NCBI GenBank assembly: GCA_034005145.1 | Contig: JAVEVH010000036.1 | Location: forward strand, 1 to 6,965 | Source: JAVEVH01 sp034005145 | Lineage (GTDB): Bacteria > Patescibacteriota > Dojkabacteria > SC72 | Reading direction: 5' to 3' | Length of the DNA: 6,965 nucleotides | Shown here: positions 1 through 6,574 of the stretch, piece by piece | Numbering within the stretch: the first letter of the stretch is position 1 | How the letters are laid out: each line of letters begins with the position of its first letter | The notes under the pieces: generated by a model | Seen by the model: the letters and a program-made list of their open reading frames with translations, nothing else | What the model was told of the DNA's origin: nothing | Databases searched by the model: none | Position numbers and translations under genes: made by a program

Positions 1-13
1 CCTTCCACGGCAT
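1..13 (-). CDS. 5' fragment of an ORF, possibly IS481-type transposase
   Basis: Only the first four codons and one base are inside the window, so the product cannot be assigned with confidence. The minus strand carries AGGAG at 25-29, the only good Shine-Dalgarno on this strand. Two ATGs follow in different frames: one at 18 (6 nt spacer, reads Met-Pro-Cys-Arg-Gly-Arg) and one at 13 (11 nt spacer, reads Met-Pro-Trp-Lys). A third open frame from an ATG at 68 has no ribosome-binding site. Met-Pro-Trp-Lys is, from memory, a common N-terminus of IS481-family integrase-core transposases, which is why I list the start at 13. The AGGAG spacing favours 18, which could instead begin an unrelated small protein or an IS200/RayT-like transposase. 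Either way the ORF begins about 70-75 bp after the stop of the sugar operon. Confidence 0.3.
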
Positions 14-63
14 GGCATATTAAGCTCCTACGATCATAAATTTTTGAGTTATGTGGTAATACA
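1..63 (-). mobile_element. Possible left end of an insertion sequence (IS481-like)
   Basis: Read on the minus strand, a sequence beginning TGT at 63 leads through a non-coding leader to AGGAG (25-29) and an ATG with the codons Met-Pro-Trp-Lys. IS481-family elements typically have TGT at their tips and a short leader before the transposase, so this arrangement is compatible with the start of such an element inserted just behind the operon. The other end, the inverted-repeat partner and any target-site duplication lie outside the window, so the boundary at 63 is a guess. Confidence 0.22.
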
Positions 64-87
64 CCCATAAATTATCAGAATAATATC

Positions 88-1413
88 TTATACATTCCCT
101 ACACCCTTGTATACAAATCCTTTACTTCTTGCTTCCAATTTATCAAATATGTTTCTACCATCAATTATAAAAGGGTTATTATTCATCAATCTTAACAATT
201 TTTCCAAATCCAAGCTCTTATATTCATCATGCCCTGTCATAAGAACAATACCATCCTTATTCTTAAGCATACTCTCTAGATTTCCTTGGTATTTTTCAAT
301 AAAAGAATCATGTATTTCATATTTAATACCATTCTCTTTTAACTTCTCTAATAAGGGCTCTGTTGGAGTATTCCTATCATCATCCGAATTAGCATCATAT
401 GCATAACCTAAGACCAAAATATTCAAATCTTTCATATCTTTCTTTACTTCCTTTGCAGCATCTTCTAATAACTCAAACATATGAATAGGCATAAAGTCAT
501 TTATATATCTTGCTGTAGGAATAAGTTTTGGATTAACAATATCTCTTACTTCATGGATCAATAACCATGAATCTTTAGGAATACAATGACCCCCTACACC
601 GGCACCTGGGTAGTGCATCTGCCTTAAAGCTTCGGGTCTTGTCTCTGTAATCTTCTTACAGTTATTTATTAATCCTCTTACCTCCCAAACATTTGCTCCA
701 TATGCTTCACAAAGTAATGCCATCTCATTTGCAAATGCTATCTGTACATCTCTATATGTATTCTCTCCTGCTTTTACAATCTCTGCAGTAATACAATCTG
801 TCTCCTCTAATTCACCTTTAACAACATGCTTGTATAACTCTTTTACTTTTTTTGCTGATTCAGGTGTCCATCCTCCAACCACTCTGTTGTAGTATCTAAT
901 ATTCTCTAAAAGATGACCGGGCATCAGTCTCTCAGGACAATTAGCAAGATAGAAATCCTTACCTACCTCCATATTAGATTCTTTTTCTAGAATAGGTTTT
1001 GCAATATGTTCCATTGTCCCTGGAGCAATAGTAGACTCTATGATTACAGTTACTCCTTTCTTCATATTTCTACCAATATCAATAAGAGAATTTTTTAAAT
1101 TCTCATATGTAGGTTTTTTATTCTCCTCAGCAACAGGAGTTTGTACAGCAACTATAATATAATCTGCTTTTGAATACTCTTTAACATCAGATGTAGCCCT
1201 AAAGTTTCCTTCTTTTAGTACTTTTTCAACTAATTCATCTAATCCCGGTTCTTGACCTTTAATAGGATTCTCCCCTCTATTTAATCTCTTGACTCTCTCT
1301 TCTAATATATCTACACCTATTACATTAAATCCTGCATCAGCAAAAAGCATAGATACAGGATATCCAACATATCCTAGACCACAGACAACAACAGTTTCTT
1401 TCTTCCTTGACAT
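88..1413 (-). CDS. UDP-N-acetylhexosamine 6-dehydrogenase (WbpA/WecC type)
   Basis: This 441-residue cytosolic NAD+-dependent enzyme should oxidise C6 of a UDP-N-acetylhexosamine twice to give the uronic acid. Visible landmarks: Rossmann motif GLGYVG at 12-17; Asp35 ending strand 2, as expected for NAD binding; TPV near 92; STIAPGT at 127-133; CPERLMPG at 159-166; the central-helix signature from Lys214 through Asn218 and Arg221 to Asn229-Glu230; the catalytic cysteine Cys277 in GGHCIPKD (274-281); and a C-terminal UDP-binding domain with GYAYDANSDDDRNTP at 336-350. Length is normal to slightly long. The CPERxxPG form is typical of WecC-type UDP-ManNAc dehydrogenases, but the neighbouring WbpB/D/E-type genes imply UDP-GlcNAc as substrate, so the hexosamine is left open. 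It is the last operon gene, starting 18 nt after the aminotransferase stop with no visible Shine-Dalgarno. Ends in TAA. Confidence 0.93.
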   Translation of the reverse strand: MSRKKETVVVCGLGYVGYPVSMLFADAGFNVIGVDILEERVKRLNRGENPIKGQEPGLDELVEKVLKEGNFRATSDVKEYSKADYIIVAVQTPVAEENKKPTYENLKNSLIDIGRNMKKGVTVIIESTIAPGTMEHIAKPILEKESNMEVGKDFYLANCPERLMPGHLLENIRYYNRVVGGWTPESAKKVKELYKHVVKGELEETDCITAEIVKAGENTYRDVQIAFANEMALLCEAYGANVWEVRGLINNCKKITETRPEALRQMHYPGAGVGGHCIPKDSWLLIHEVRDIVNPKLIPTARYINDFMPIHMFELLEDAAKEVKKDMKDLNILVLGYAYDANSDDDRNTPTEPLLEKLKENGIKYEIHDSFIEKYQGNLESMLKNKDGIVLMTGHDEYKSLDLEKLLRLMNNNPFIIDGRNIFDKLEARSKGFVYKGVGNV

Positions 1414-1431
1414 TTAATAGTTCTAAATAAT

Positions 1432-2538
1432 TTACTTCTTATGGAAATTTTTAATAGTGTCTACAATCTTCTCTGCCTCCTCTTTCGTTACAAAAGGGTT
1501 AACAGGTAGAGAAAGAACCTCTTTTGAAAGTTTCTCAGCAACAGGGAAATCTCCCTCTTTATAACCCATCTTTCTAAAATGTTCATGTAAATGTAAAGGT
1601 TTTGGATAGTAAACACCACAACCAATTTCATTTTCTCTGAGGAAATTCATTAGCTCATCCCTAGTATGACCAAACTCTTCTGTTATTCTAATAGTATATT
1701 GATGAAATACATGCGTATTACCATCCATTATTTTGGGAACTACTATACCCGTAATTCCAGATAGACCCTCTGTTAGCAATTTAGCGCTCTCTCTCCTAGC
1801 CTCTGTTATTCTATCTATCTTTTTTAGCTGTTCGACACCGATAGCTGAGGCTATATCAGTCATTCTATAGTTTGTACCTAATTCCAAATATTCATATCTT
1901 ATAGCTTCATCCTGTCCATGATGCCTATATATTTTTGCCTTTCTAGCTATCTCGTCATCATCTGTTACTAACATACCACCTTCTCCAGTCATAACATTCT
2001 TTGTAGCATAGAAAGAGAAGGCTGCACTATTTCCAAATTTCCCAGCCCTCTTTCCATCTTGCTCAGCTCCAATTGCTTGGCATGCATCTTCAAGTATCTT
2101 TATATTATGCTTATCTGCAATCTCCTTAACTTCAGAATATCTATATACTTGACCATATAAATCTACAGGTATTATTAACTTTGTCTTATTTGTAATCTTT
2201 TCCTCTATCTTGCTCGGATCTATACAAAAGTCATCTTCACAGATATCTACAAATACAACTTTACCTCTTTCCATTACTACTGGATTTGCAGTAGCAACAA
2301 ATGTGAAAGGAACAGTTATAGCTTCATCATCATCTTTAAATCCAGAAGCTATAACTCCTGCATGAATTGCTGTCGTACCATTTGAGAAAGCAATTGCATG
2401 CTTTGTACCGCAATACTGTGCAAACATATTTTCAAATTCTGCAGTCTTAGGACCTTGTGCTATCATCCCAGACTTCATTACTTCTACAACTGCATCTATT
2501 TCTTCTTTTTCTATTAAAGGTTTTGATATAGGTATCAT
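1432..2538 (-). CDS. DegT/DnrJ/EryC1 PLP-dependent sugar aminotransferase (WbpE/WlbC type)
   Basis: A 368-residue fold-type I aminotransferase that should move an amino group, usually from glutamate, to the 3-keto group of a UDP-sugar. Landmarks in order: SKP near the N-terminus (5-7); phosphate-binding SNGTTAI at 52-58; VPFTFVATANPV at 76-87; EDACQAIGA at 150-158, with Asp151 to pair with the PLP ring nitrogen and Gln154; the PLP lysine Lys180 in SFYATKNVMTGEGG (175-188); NYRMTD at 223-228; and a substrate-loop histidine and YYPKPLH at 310-316. Full length, nothing missing. Placed between the acetyltransferase (24 nt upstream) and the 6-dehydrogenase (18 nt downstream), it most likely makes UDP-GlcNAc(3NH2)A from the 3-keto uronate. 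DegT enzymes are hard to separate by substrate from sequence alone (3-amino and 4-amino types look alike), so the specific role rests on context. No Shine-Dalgarno is seen before the ATG. Confidence 0.93.
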   Translation of the reverse strand: MIPISKPLIEKEEIDAVVEVMKSGMIAQGPKTAEFENMFAQYCGTKHAIAFSNGTTAIHAGVIASGFKDDDEAITVPFTFVATANPVVMERGKVVFVDICEDDFCIDPSKIEEKITNKTKLIIPVDLYGQVYRYSEVKEIADKHNIKILEDACQAIGAEQDGKRAGKFGNSAAFSFYATKNVMTGEGGMLVTDDDEIARKAKIYRHHGQDEAIRYEYLELGTNYRMTDIASAIGVEQLKKIDRITEARRESAKLLTEGLSGITGIVVPKIMDGNTHVFHQYTIRITEEFGHTRDELMNFLRENEIGCGVYYPKPLHLHEHFRKMGYKEGDFPVAEKLSKEVLSLPVNPFVTKEEAEKIVDTIKNFHKK

Positions 2539-2562
2539 ATGTATTCTTGAATTAAGAAATTA

Positions 2563-3219
2563 TTATTTAGGTTCATAACCATCTATATATTTTAGAACCT
2601 TTGCTGGATTTCCTACCATTACGGCTCCAGCAGGAACATCTTTTGTAACAACAGATCCTGCTCCTATTAATGCTTTCTCTCCTATTTTAATACCAGGTCG
2701 TAATACAGATCCTGCCCCTATGGATGCATCTTTACCAATATGTATAGCTGTAACTTGCCAATCTGTCCTCCCCTTTATCTCTCCATCTTCCGTTCTAGCC
2801 CTTGGAATCATATCATTTGTAGTTAAACAGTTTGGGCCTAAAAATACTCCATCTTCCATTTCAACACCATGATAAACAGGCACATAGTTTTGAATCTTTG
2901 TATCATCACCAATGATAACTCCTGAGTCTATGAAAACATAATCTCCTAAGTTACAGTTCTTTCCAATCTTAACTCCATTTCTAATATGGCAAAAATGCCA
3001 AACTTTAGAGCCATCTCTAATAACTACTTCATCCTCAATCATCGAAAAATTACCAATAATACAATCTTTACCTATCTCAACATTACCCATCTTACTATCC
3101 ATGATTAATGTGCCTTCCCCTATTAACGAACCTGCACTAATCTCAGCATCTGGATGAATTCGGATATTCTCTCCAAGTTCTATATATTCTTTTTTATTAA
3201 AATCTTCTTCTAATCTCAT
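2563..3219 (-). CDS. Left-handed beta-helix UDP-sugar N-acetyltransferase (WbpD/WlbB type)
   Basis: An acyltransferase that should use acetyl-CoA to acetylate the 3-amino group of UDP-GlcNAc(3NH2)A. Numbering here counts from the upstream Met at 3249. The protein is mostly hexapeptide repeats (I-G-x-x-x-x type) from about residue 30 to 205. The family-typical block runs from VWHFCHI (83-89) through KIQNYVPVYHG (118-128), LGPNCLTTND (137-146) and PRA (149-151) to IGAGSVVTKDVPAGAVMVGNPAKV (195-218). It carries 50-60 extra residues before VWHF, with at least two more beta-helix turns, so it is longer than the roughly 190-residue WbpD/WlbB proteins. Start: the frame is open up to an ATG at 3249, which overlaps the upstream gene by 29 nt, but Met11 at 3219 lies one base after that gene's TAG and fits the compact spacing better; I prefer it. 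No Shine-Dalgarno helps decide. Probably a homotrimer. Confidence 0.88.
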   Translation of the reverse strand: MRLEEDFNKKEYIELGENIRIHPDAEISAGSLIGEGTLIMDSKMGNVEIGKDCIIGNFSMIEDEVVIRDGSKVWHFCHIRNGVKIGKNCNLGDYVFIDSGVIIGDDTKIQNYVPVYHGVEMEDGVFLGPNCLTTNDMIPRARTEDGEIKGRTDWQVTAIHIGKDASIGAGSVLRPGIKIGEKALIGAGSVVTKDVPAGAVMVGNPAKVLKYIDGYEPK

Positions 3220-3220
3220 A

Positions 3221-4237
3221 CTAAAGTTCTTTTGCATAAATTCTCTCAATAAAGTCTATTGAATTTATTGATTCAGAAACTTTTAATCCATTACCCTTTG
3301 CAATTTCCTCATATAATTTAGGATGGTTAGGACATGAACCAACATGAGTACCATATGAGTTAGGTGCAATAGCTTCTCCATATTTAGATTCAATCTTCTC
3401 CCACTCTTTCTGTAACTCTTCAGTTTCAAAAGATGCTCTCTCCACCTTATCCAAAGCATTACCACTTATCTTCAAATATCCTTTAGAGCCCATAATTGCT
3501 ATAGAACATTCTAAGTTAGAAGGTTCTACTGCAACATTTACTTCTATACTTCCTGATGCTCCATTTTCAAATTGTACGATTGAGTAAGAAGTATCTTCAA
3601 ATGGTATATTTAAATGCTTATGATTAAATGTATCCGTAGATTTAACATCAGGTACTCCGAATAATTCCTGTACTATATCAAGATAGTGAATCCCATATTC
3701 ATACAAAGATCTTCCTCCCTCATCTATCTTTCCTCTCCAATCTGAGAAGTATCCAATAGGCCTCTGCCATCTTTGTATAAAGCTTACAGATCTTATATCT
3801 CCCAATAATTCTTTATCCAACACTTCCTTCATCATCTTTACTGTTGGATTATATCTAACTTGGAGAACACAATATGCATCCAATCCTAACTTATCTGCAT
3901 GGTCTTGTATCTCTTGAAGTTTTGATGCTTCAAATGCAATTGGTTTCTCTATGAGAATATCATATCCAGCATCAAGAGCATCGAGAGCCATTGGATAATG
4001 TAGATGATTAGGGGTAGCTATAACTACCATATCCATCTTCCCCTTCATATCTTTAAGCATTTTCTTATAATCTTCAAATCCTTCTACATTACCATTCTCT
4101 TCTACTGCCTTCTTTAATACTTCTTTATCAGTATCACACAAGGCAACCAATTCAAAATCTTCTGGATTCTGATTGATAGCTTCAACATGTCTAACTAAAA
4201 TATGTCCGCACCCTATTATTCCTACTCGTTTTTTCAT
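3221..4237 (-). CDS. Gfo/Idh/MocA oxidoreductase, UDP-N-acetylhexosaminuronate 3-dehydrogenase (WbpB/WlbA type)
   Basis: A cytosolic NAD(H)-dependent oxidoreductase that should oxidise C3 of UDP-GlcNAcA to the 3-keto sugar, the substrate of the aminotransferase next door. In WbpB-type enzymes the tightly held NADH is re-oxidised with 2-oxoglutarate. Counting from Met at 4237: Rossmann motif GIIGCGHI at 6-13; ATPNHLHYP at 74-82; EKP with catalytic Lys98 at 97-99; QVRYNPTV at 126-133, a block typical of the WlbA subgroup; GYFSDWRGK at 162-170; GIHYLD at 182-187, with His184 and Asp187; and a C-terminal NHPKLYEEI (304-312) that also marks this subgroup. The frame extends to an ATG at 4252 (five extra residues), but beginning at Met-Lys-Lys-Arg places the first beta strand as usual in this family. 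Its TAG stop sits one base before the preferred start of the acetyltransferase. First gene of the four-enzyme cassette. Confidence 0.9.
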   Translation of the reverse strand: MKKRVGIIGCGHILVRHVEAINQNPEDFELVALCDTDKEVLKKAVEENGNVEGFEDYKKMLKDMKGKMDMVVIATPNHLHYPMALDALDAGYDILIEKPIAFEASKLQEIQDHADKLGLDAYCVLQVRYNPTVKMMKEVLDKELLGDIRSVSFIQRWQRPIGYFSDWRGKIDEGGRSLYEYGIHYLDIVQELFGVPDVKSTDTFNHKHLNIPFEDTSYSIVQFENGASGSIEVNVAVEPSNLECSIAIMGSKGYLKISGNALDKVERASFETEELQKEWEKIESKYGEAIAPNSYGTHVGSCPNHPKLYEEIAKGNGLKVSESINSIDFIERIYAKEL

Positions 4238-4252
4238 TATGTATATAAACAT

Positions 4253-4305
4253 ATAATTTAACTAGTGCAACTCGCCGTCTATTCTATCGAAGAAATATAG
4301 AATTT
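4253..4305 (-). other. Intergenic gap with 7-bp hairpin and GC-richer patch
   Basis: A perfect inverted repeat, ATTCTAT (4281-4287) and ATAGAAT (4297-4303), flanks a 9-nt loop and begins two bases after the TGA of the family 4 glycosyltransferase. On the minus strand it is followed by a GC-richer stretch (about 4264-4280), not by a T-run, so it is unlikely to be an intrinsic terminator. A weak promoter-like pair lies next to it: TTGCAC (4265-4270) and TATATA (4242-4247) with a 17-nt spacer. The TATATA is only a few bases from the preferred ATG at 4237, which would give a nearly leaderless message. This may separate expression of the sugar-nucleotide cassette from the glycosyltransferases. Confidence 0.3.
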
Positions 4306-5571
4306 TCAATACGCACCTTTCTCGTATATCTTCGCGACTTTCCTTAAATTCTTATTCCAATTATATTTTTCTAAAACTTTCCGTCTACCATTTTCTCCCA
4401 TATTTACTCTCTGTTTATAATCTTCTAACAAAGAAATTATTCTTTCTGAGAGTTCTTCTATATCATCAAATTTTACTAAAAATCCGTCTTCCCCATCAGA
4501 AATTACTTCATTTATTGCATCATTTCTACATCCCAAAACAGGCTTACCATACATCCATGCCTCTAAATACACTATTCCAAAGGAATCCGTCTTAGAAACC
4601 ATAGAGAAAACTGTCCCTGCATCATACAAATCCCACTTCTCAGATTCTGAGATATTATCTATATTTAATATCCTCTCCTTATATCTACTATCCAACCCGT
4701 CTACATATTCACTAAACTCTTTATTATAGCCTCCACCAAAGATCAATGCTGCATCTGTACCTTTATCCCAACATCTTATCATTGCTTTAATGAGATTAAT
4801 GCTTCCCTTCTCAAAACTCTTAGATCCAATCTGAAAAATAATGTCATTCTCAATTCCATATTTTTTTCTAAATCTATCACCTATTCCCCCTTTTATTTTA
4901 TCAGGGAATACTCCTTGTCCAATAATTAAGAACTTTCCTTCATCTATTTTTACTCCGTTTTTCTTACAGAAATCTTTAATTTCATCTCCCTCCGTTTTAG
5001 TATTTAAAATGATTTTGTGAGCATGTTCAAAAAATGGTATGGCTGTTTTTCTAAGATATTTTTTCCTTAAAGAATCTCTATCTCCAGCACCAATGTGGAG
5101 TGCTGGTACTACTATTAATGGGATATCCAGCTTTTTTGAAATTAAATATCCTACATAAAAAAGAAAATAGTAGGGTGTAGAAGATACTGTTACAAAATCA
5201 TATTTCTTATTTTTCTTAATTTCACTTAACATTCCAAAAGAAGTAGGACATGTTGCTAGATTGGAAATTCTAAAGAATGGCAGAAAACCGAAAATCACTC
5301 TAAATATCTTATTGAGATACCTATTTCTTAATAAACCTTTACCTATGGGAAATCTTTTTATATTCACACCATTTATTACTTCCTCTTTCTTCTGTATAAC
5401 ATCATTACCAAGATCCCAGAGAGTATCAGCACTTAAAGCATCTGTAGTCCAAATATCAACAGAATATTTCCCCGTATTAAATAAGTACTCAGATAATATC
5501 TGTATAAACTGCTCTGCACCACCTCTGGCAGGATAGTATCTTTGGGTAATATTGAGAATATTAATCTCCAT
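4306..5571 (-). CDS. Family 4 (GT-B) glycosyltransferase
   Basis: A 421-residue GT-B, retaining type glycosyltransferase with two Rossmann-like halves. The N-terminal half (about 1-215, acceptor side) opens with ITQRYYPARGGAEQFI (8-23), the usual first strand and glycine loop of GT4 enzymes. The C-terminal half (about 240-410, nucleotide-sugar side) has FQIGSKSFEKGSINLI (246-261), GGGY (279-282) and TDSFGIVYLEAWMYGKPVLG (328-347), ending in a Glycos_transf_1 region with DGEDGFLV (359-366). The family's E-x7-E motif here reads Asp329-x7-Glu337, a conservative change of the first glutamate. Hydrophobic stretches at 93-101 and 134-145 look like buried strands or membrane-contact helices, not true spans. 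It overlaps the family 2 gene by 11 bases, so translation is probably coupled. Donor and acceptor cannot be read from sequence; from context it may transfer the diacetamido-uronic acid made by the downstream genes or another sugar of the same glycan. Ends in TGA. Confidence 0.88.
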   Translation of the reverse strand: MEINILNITQRYYPARGGAEQFIQILSEYLFNTGKYSVDIWTTDALSADTLWDLGNDVIQKKEEVINGVNIKRFPIGKGLLRNRYLNKIFRVIFGFLPFFRISNLATCPTSFGMLSEIKKNKKYDFVTVSSTPYYFLFYVGYLISKKLDIPLIVVPALHIGAGDRDSLRKKYLRKTAIPFFEHAHKIILNTKTEGDEIKDFCKKNGVKIDEGKFLIIGQGVFPDKIKGGIGDRFRKKYGIENDIIFQIGSKSFEKGSINLIKAMIRCWDKGTDAALIFGGGYNKEFSEYVDGLDSRYKERILNIDNISESEKWDLYDAGTVFSMVSKTDSFGIVYLEAWMYGKPVLGCRNDAINEVISDGEDGFLVKFDDIEELSERIISLLEDYKQRVNMGENGRRKVLEKYNWNKNLRKVAKIYEKGAY

Positions 5572-6508
5572 ATCTCTCTTTCTTTAATTCATAAAGTATT
5601 TTCTCTTGGTTAATCCTTACCCTATTAAACATATTAGCAAGTAAACCAACTATTACTAACAGTAAACCAAAGATAAGGAATCCAAACCCTATAAACCCTA
5701 TTGTCTTGTAAGGATAATACGTATCTTGAATAAAGTAATAAGTGAATAAAAAGATTTCTAAGATAGCACCCATACCAAGTAAAATACCTCCCATACCACC
5801 AAAGAAAACCATAGGTTTGTAATCTCTTAAAGTACTAAGAATAATATTGGAGGTTCTAAAAGCATACTTAATAACACTGTTTGCTACTCTAGATTTCCTA
5901 TCTTTGAAATATATTACATCTACAGGAAACTCTACTACCCTTAAACCCTTAAAAACCATATCTAATATACTCTCCTGTGTATATGTAAAAGCACCAATTA
6001 AGTTTAACCTAAGTAAAGCTTCCCTACTGTATGCTCTAAAACCACAAGACACATCTCTAAACCTCTGACCACTAATTAATGATATTAACTTTGACATCTG
6101 CTCATTACCCCAATACTTACTCTTAGGCATATTCTCTGGAATACCACTCTCAAATCTATTACCAGTAACCATATCTGCCTCCTTATTAAGTATAGGTTGG
6201 ATGATATGAGGGATCTGATCACTATTAAACTGCCTATCAGCATCTATACTAACCAATATATCTCCACCACTCTCTAATGCATACTGTACTGCACTCTGGA
6301 ATGCTCTACCTACCCCCTTGTTAACAGTATGACTAACTACATCAGCACCACTCTGCTTAGCAATCTTAGCAGTACTATCTGTACTACCATCATCTACAAC
6401 CAATATCTTTACCTCATCTATACCATCTATCTTCTTAGGTAATGATTTTATTACCTCTGATATTCCATCCTCTTCATTTAATGCTGGCATGTATATTATT
6501 AATTTCAT
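5561..6508 (-). CDS. Family 2 (GT-A) glycosyltransferase with two C-terminal membrane helices (DPM1-like)
   Basis: A 315-residue membrane-anchored inverting glycosyltransferase of the dolichol/polyprenyl-phosphate mannose synthase-like type. The GT-A domain (1-230) shows MPALNEEDG (7-15), VVDDGSTDST (37-46), NKGVGRAF (63-70), the metal-binding D-x-D in IDADRQF (88-94; family members usually have Gly where Arg92 stands), TGNRF (115-119), VSCGFRAYSREAL (153-165) and a QES (178-180) in the acceptor region. Two strongly hydrophobic segments, about 233-260 and 269-293, form a hairpin membrane anchor and leave a short basic cytoplasmic tail. Such enzymes load a sugar on undecaprenyl phosphate or extend a lipid-linked glycan at the inner face of the membrane; the sugar is unknown. 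It is the first gene of the block, about 30 nt behind a candidate promoter. Eight of its first ten serine codons are AGT, unlike the downstream aminotransferase gene. Confidence 0.9.
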   Translation of the reverse strand: MKLIIYMPALNEEDGISEVIKSLPKKIDGIDEVKILVVDDGSTDSTAKIAKQSGADVVSHTVNKGVGRAFQSAVQYALESGGDILVSIDADRQFNSDQIPHIIQPILNKEADMVTGNRFESGIPENMPKSKYWGNEQMSKLISLISGQRFRDVSCGFRAYSREALLRLNLIGAFTYTQESILDMVFKGLRVVEFPVDVIYFKDRKSRVANSVIKYAFRTSNIILSTLRDYKPMVFFGGMGGILLGMGAILEIFLFTYYFIQDTYYPYKTIGFIGFGFLIFGLLLVIVGLLANMFNRVRINQEKILYELKKERYGD

Positions 6509-6544
6509 CTGTATCTCTTACTAAAGAATTATGTATTACATCGA

Positions 6545-6573
6545 ATTATACAAACTTTAGGTGTAAAAAACTA
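6545..6573 (-). promoter_or_regulatory. Candidate promoter for the glycan operon
   Basis: On the minus strand a perfect TATAAT occupies 6545-6550. Seventeen bases upstream lies TAGTTT (6568-6573), a poor -35 match. Transcription would start near 6538, giving a leader of about 30 nt before the ATG at 6508. The leader has only AAGAG-like purines in place of a Shine-Dalgarno. This is the only good -10 found ahead of the six-gene block, so it is the likely main promoter. The poor -35 suggests a need for an activator or a relaxed -35 preference. Confidence 0.4.
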
Positions 6574-6574
6574 A

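Noticed and set aside
69..87. Small inverted repeat (ATTAT-TCTG-ATAAT) after the last operon gene as a terminator
   Set aside because: The stem is five A/T pairs with no G or C and no convincing T-tract follows.
107..406. Plus-strand open frame of 99 codons opposite the 6-dehydrogenase
   Set aside because: It lies wholly inside a well-supported gene on the other strand, has low-complexity Ser/Leu/Phe-rich composition, no ribosome-binding site and no recognisable domain.
3283..3465. Minus-strand 60-codon frame inside the oxidoreductase
   Set aside because: It is an out-of-frame reading of the conserved C-terminal part of the oxidoreductase gene.
4281..4303. Hairpin as an intrinsic terminator for the glycosyltransferases
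   Set aside because: The stem is AT-rich and only 7 bp, and on the transcribed strand it is followed by AGACGGCG, not a T-run. The short T-run on the other side would serve plus-strand transcription, for which there is no gene.
5261..6068. Plus-strand open frames (5261-5536 and 5847-6068) opposite the two glycosyltransferases
   Set aside because: Both are antisense shadows of conserved enzyme domains and have no start signals or protein features.
88..6508. Alternative genetic code (UGA read as glycine or tryptophan)
   Set aside because: The family 4 glycosyltransferase ends at TGA at its expected length, and the other genes need no in-frame UGA.
6536..6541. ATG-TAA minimal upstream ORF in the operon leader
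   Set aside because: A start-stop pair of six bases in AT-rich DNA is easily due to chance and may lie at or before the predicted transcription start.
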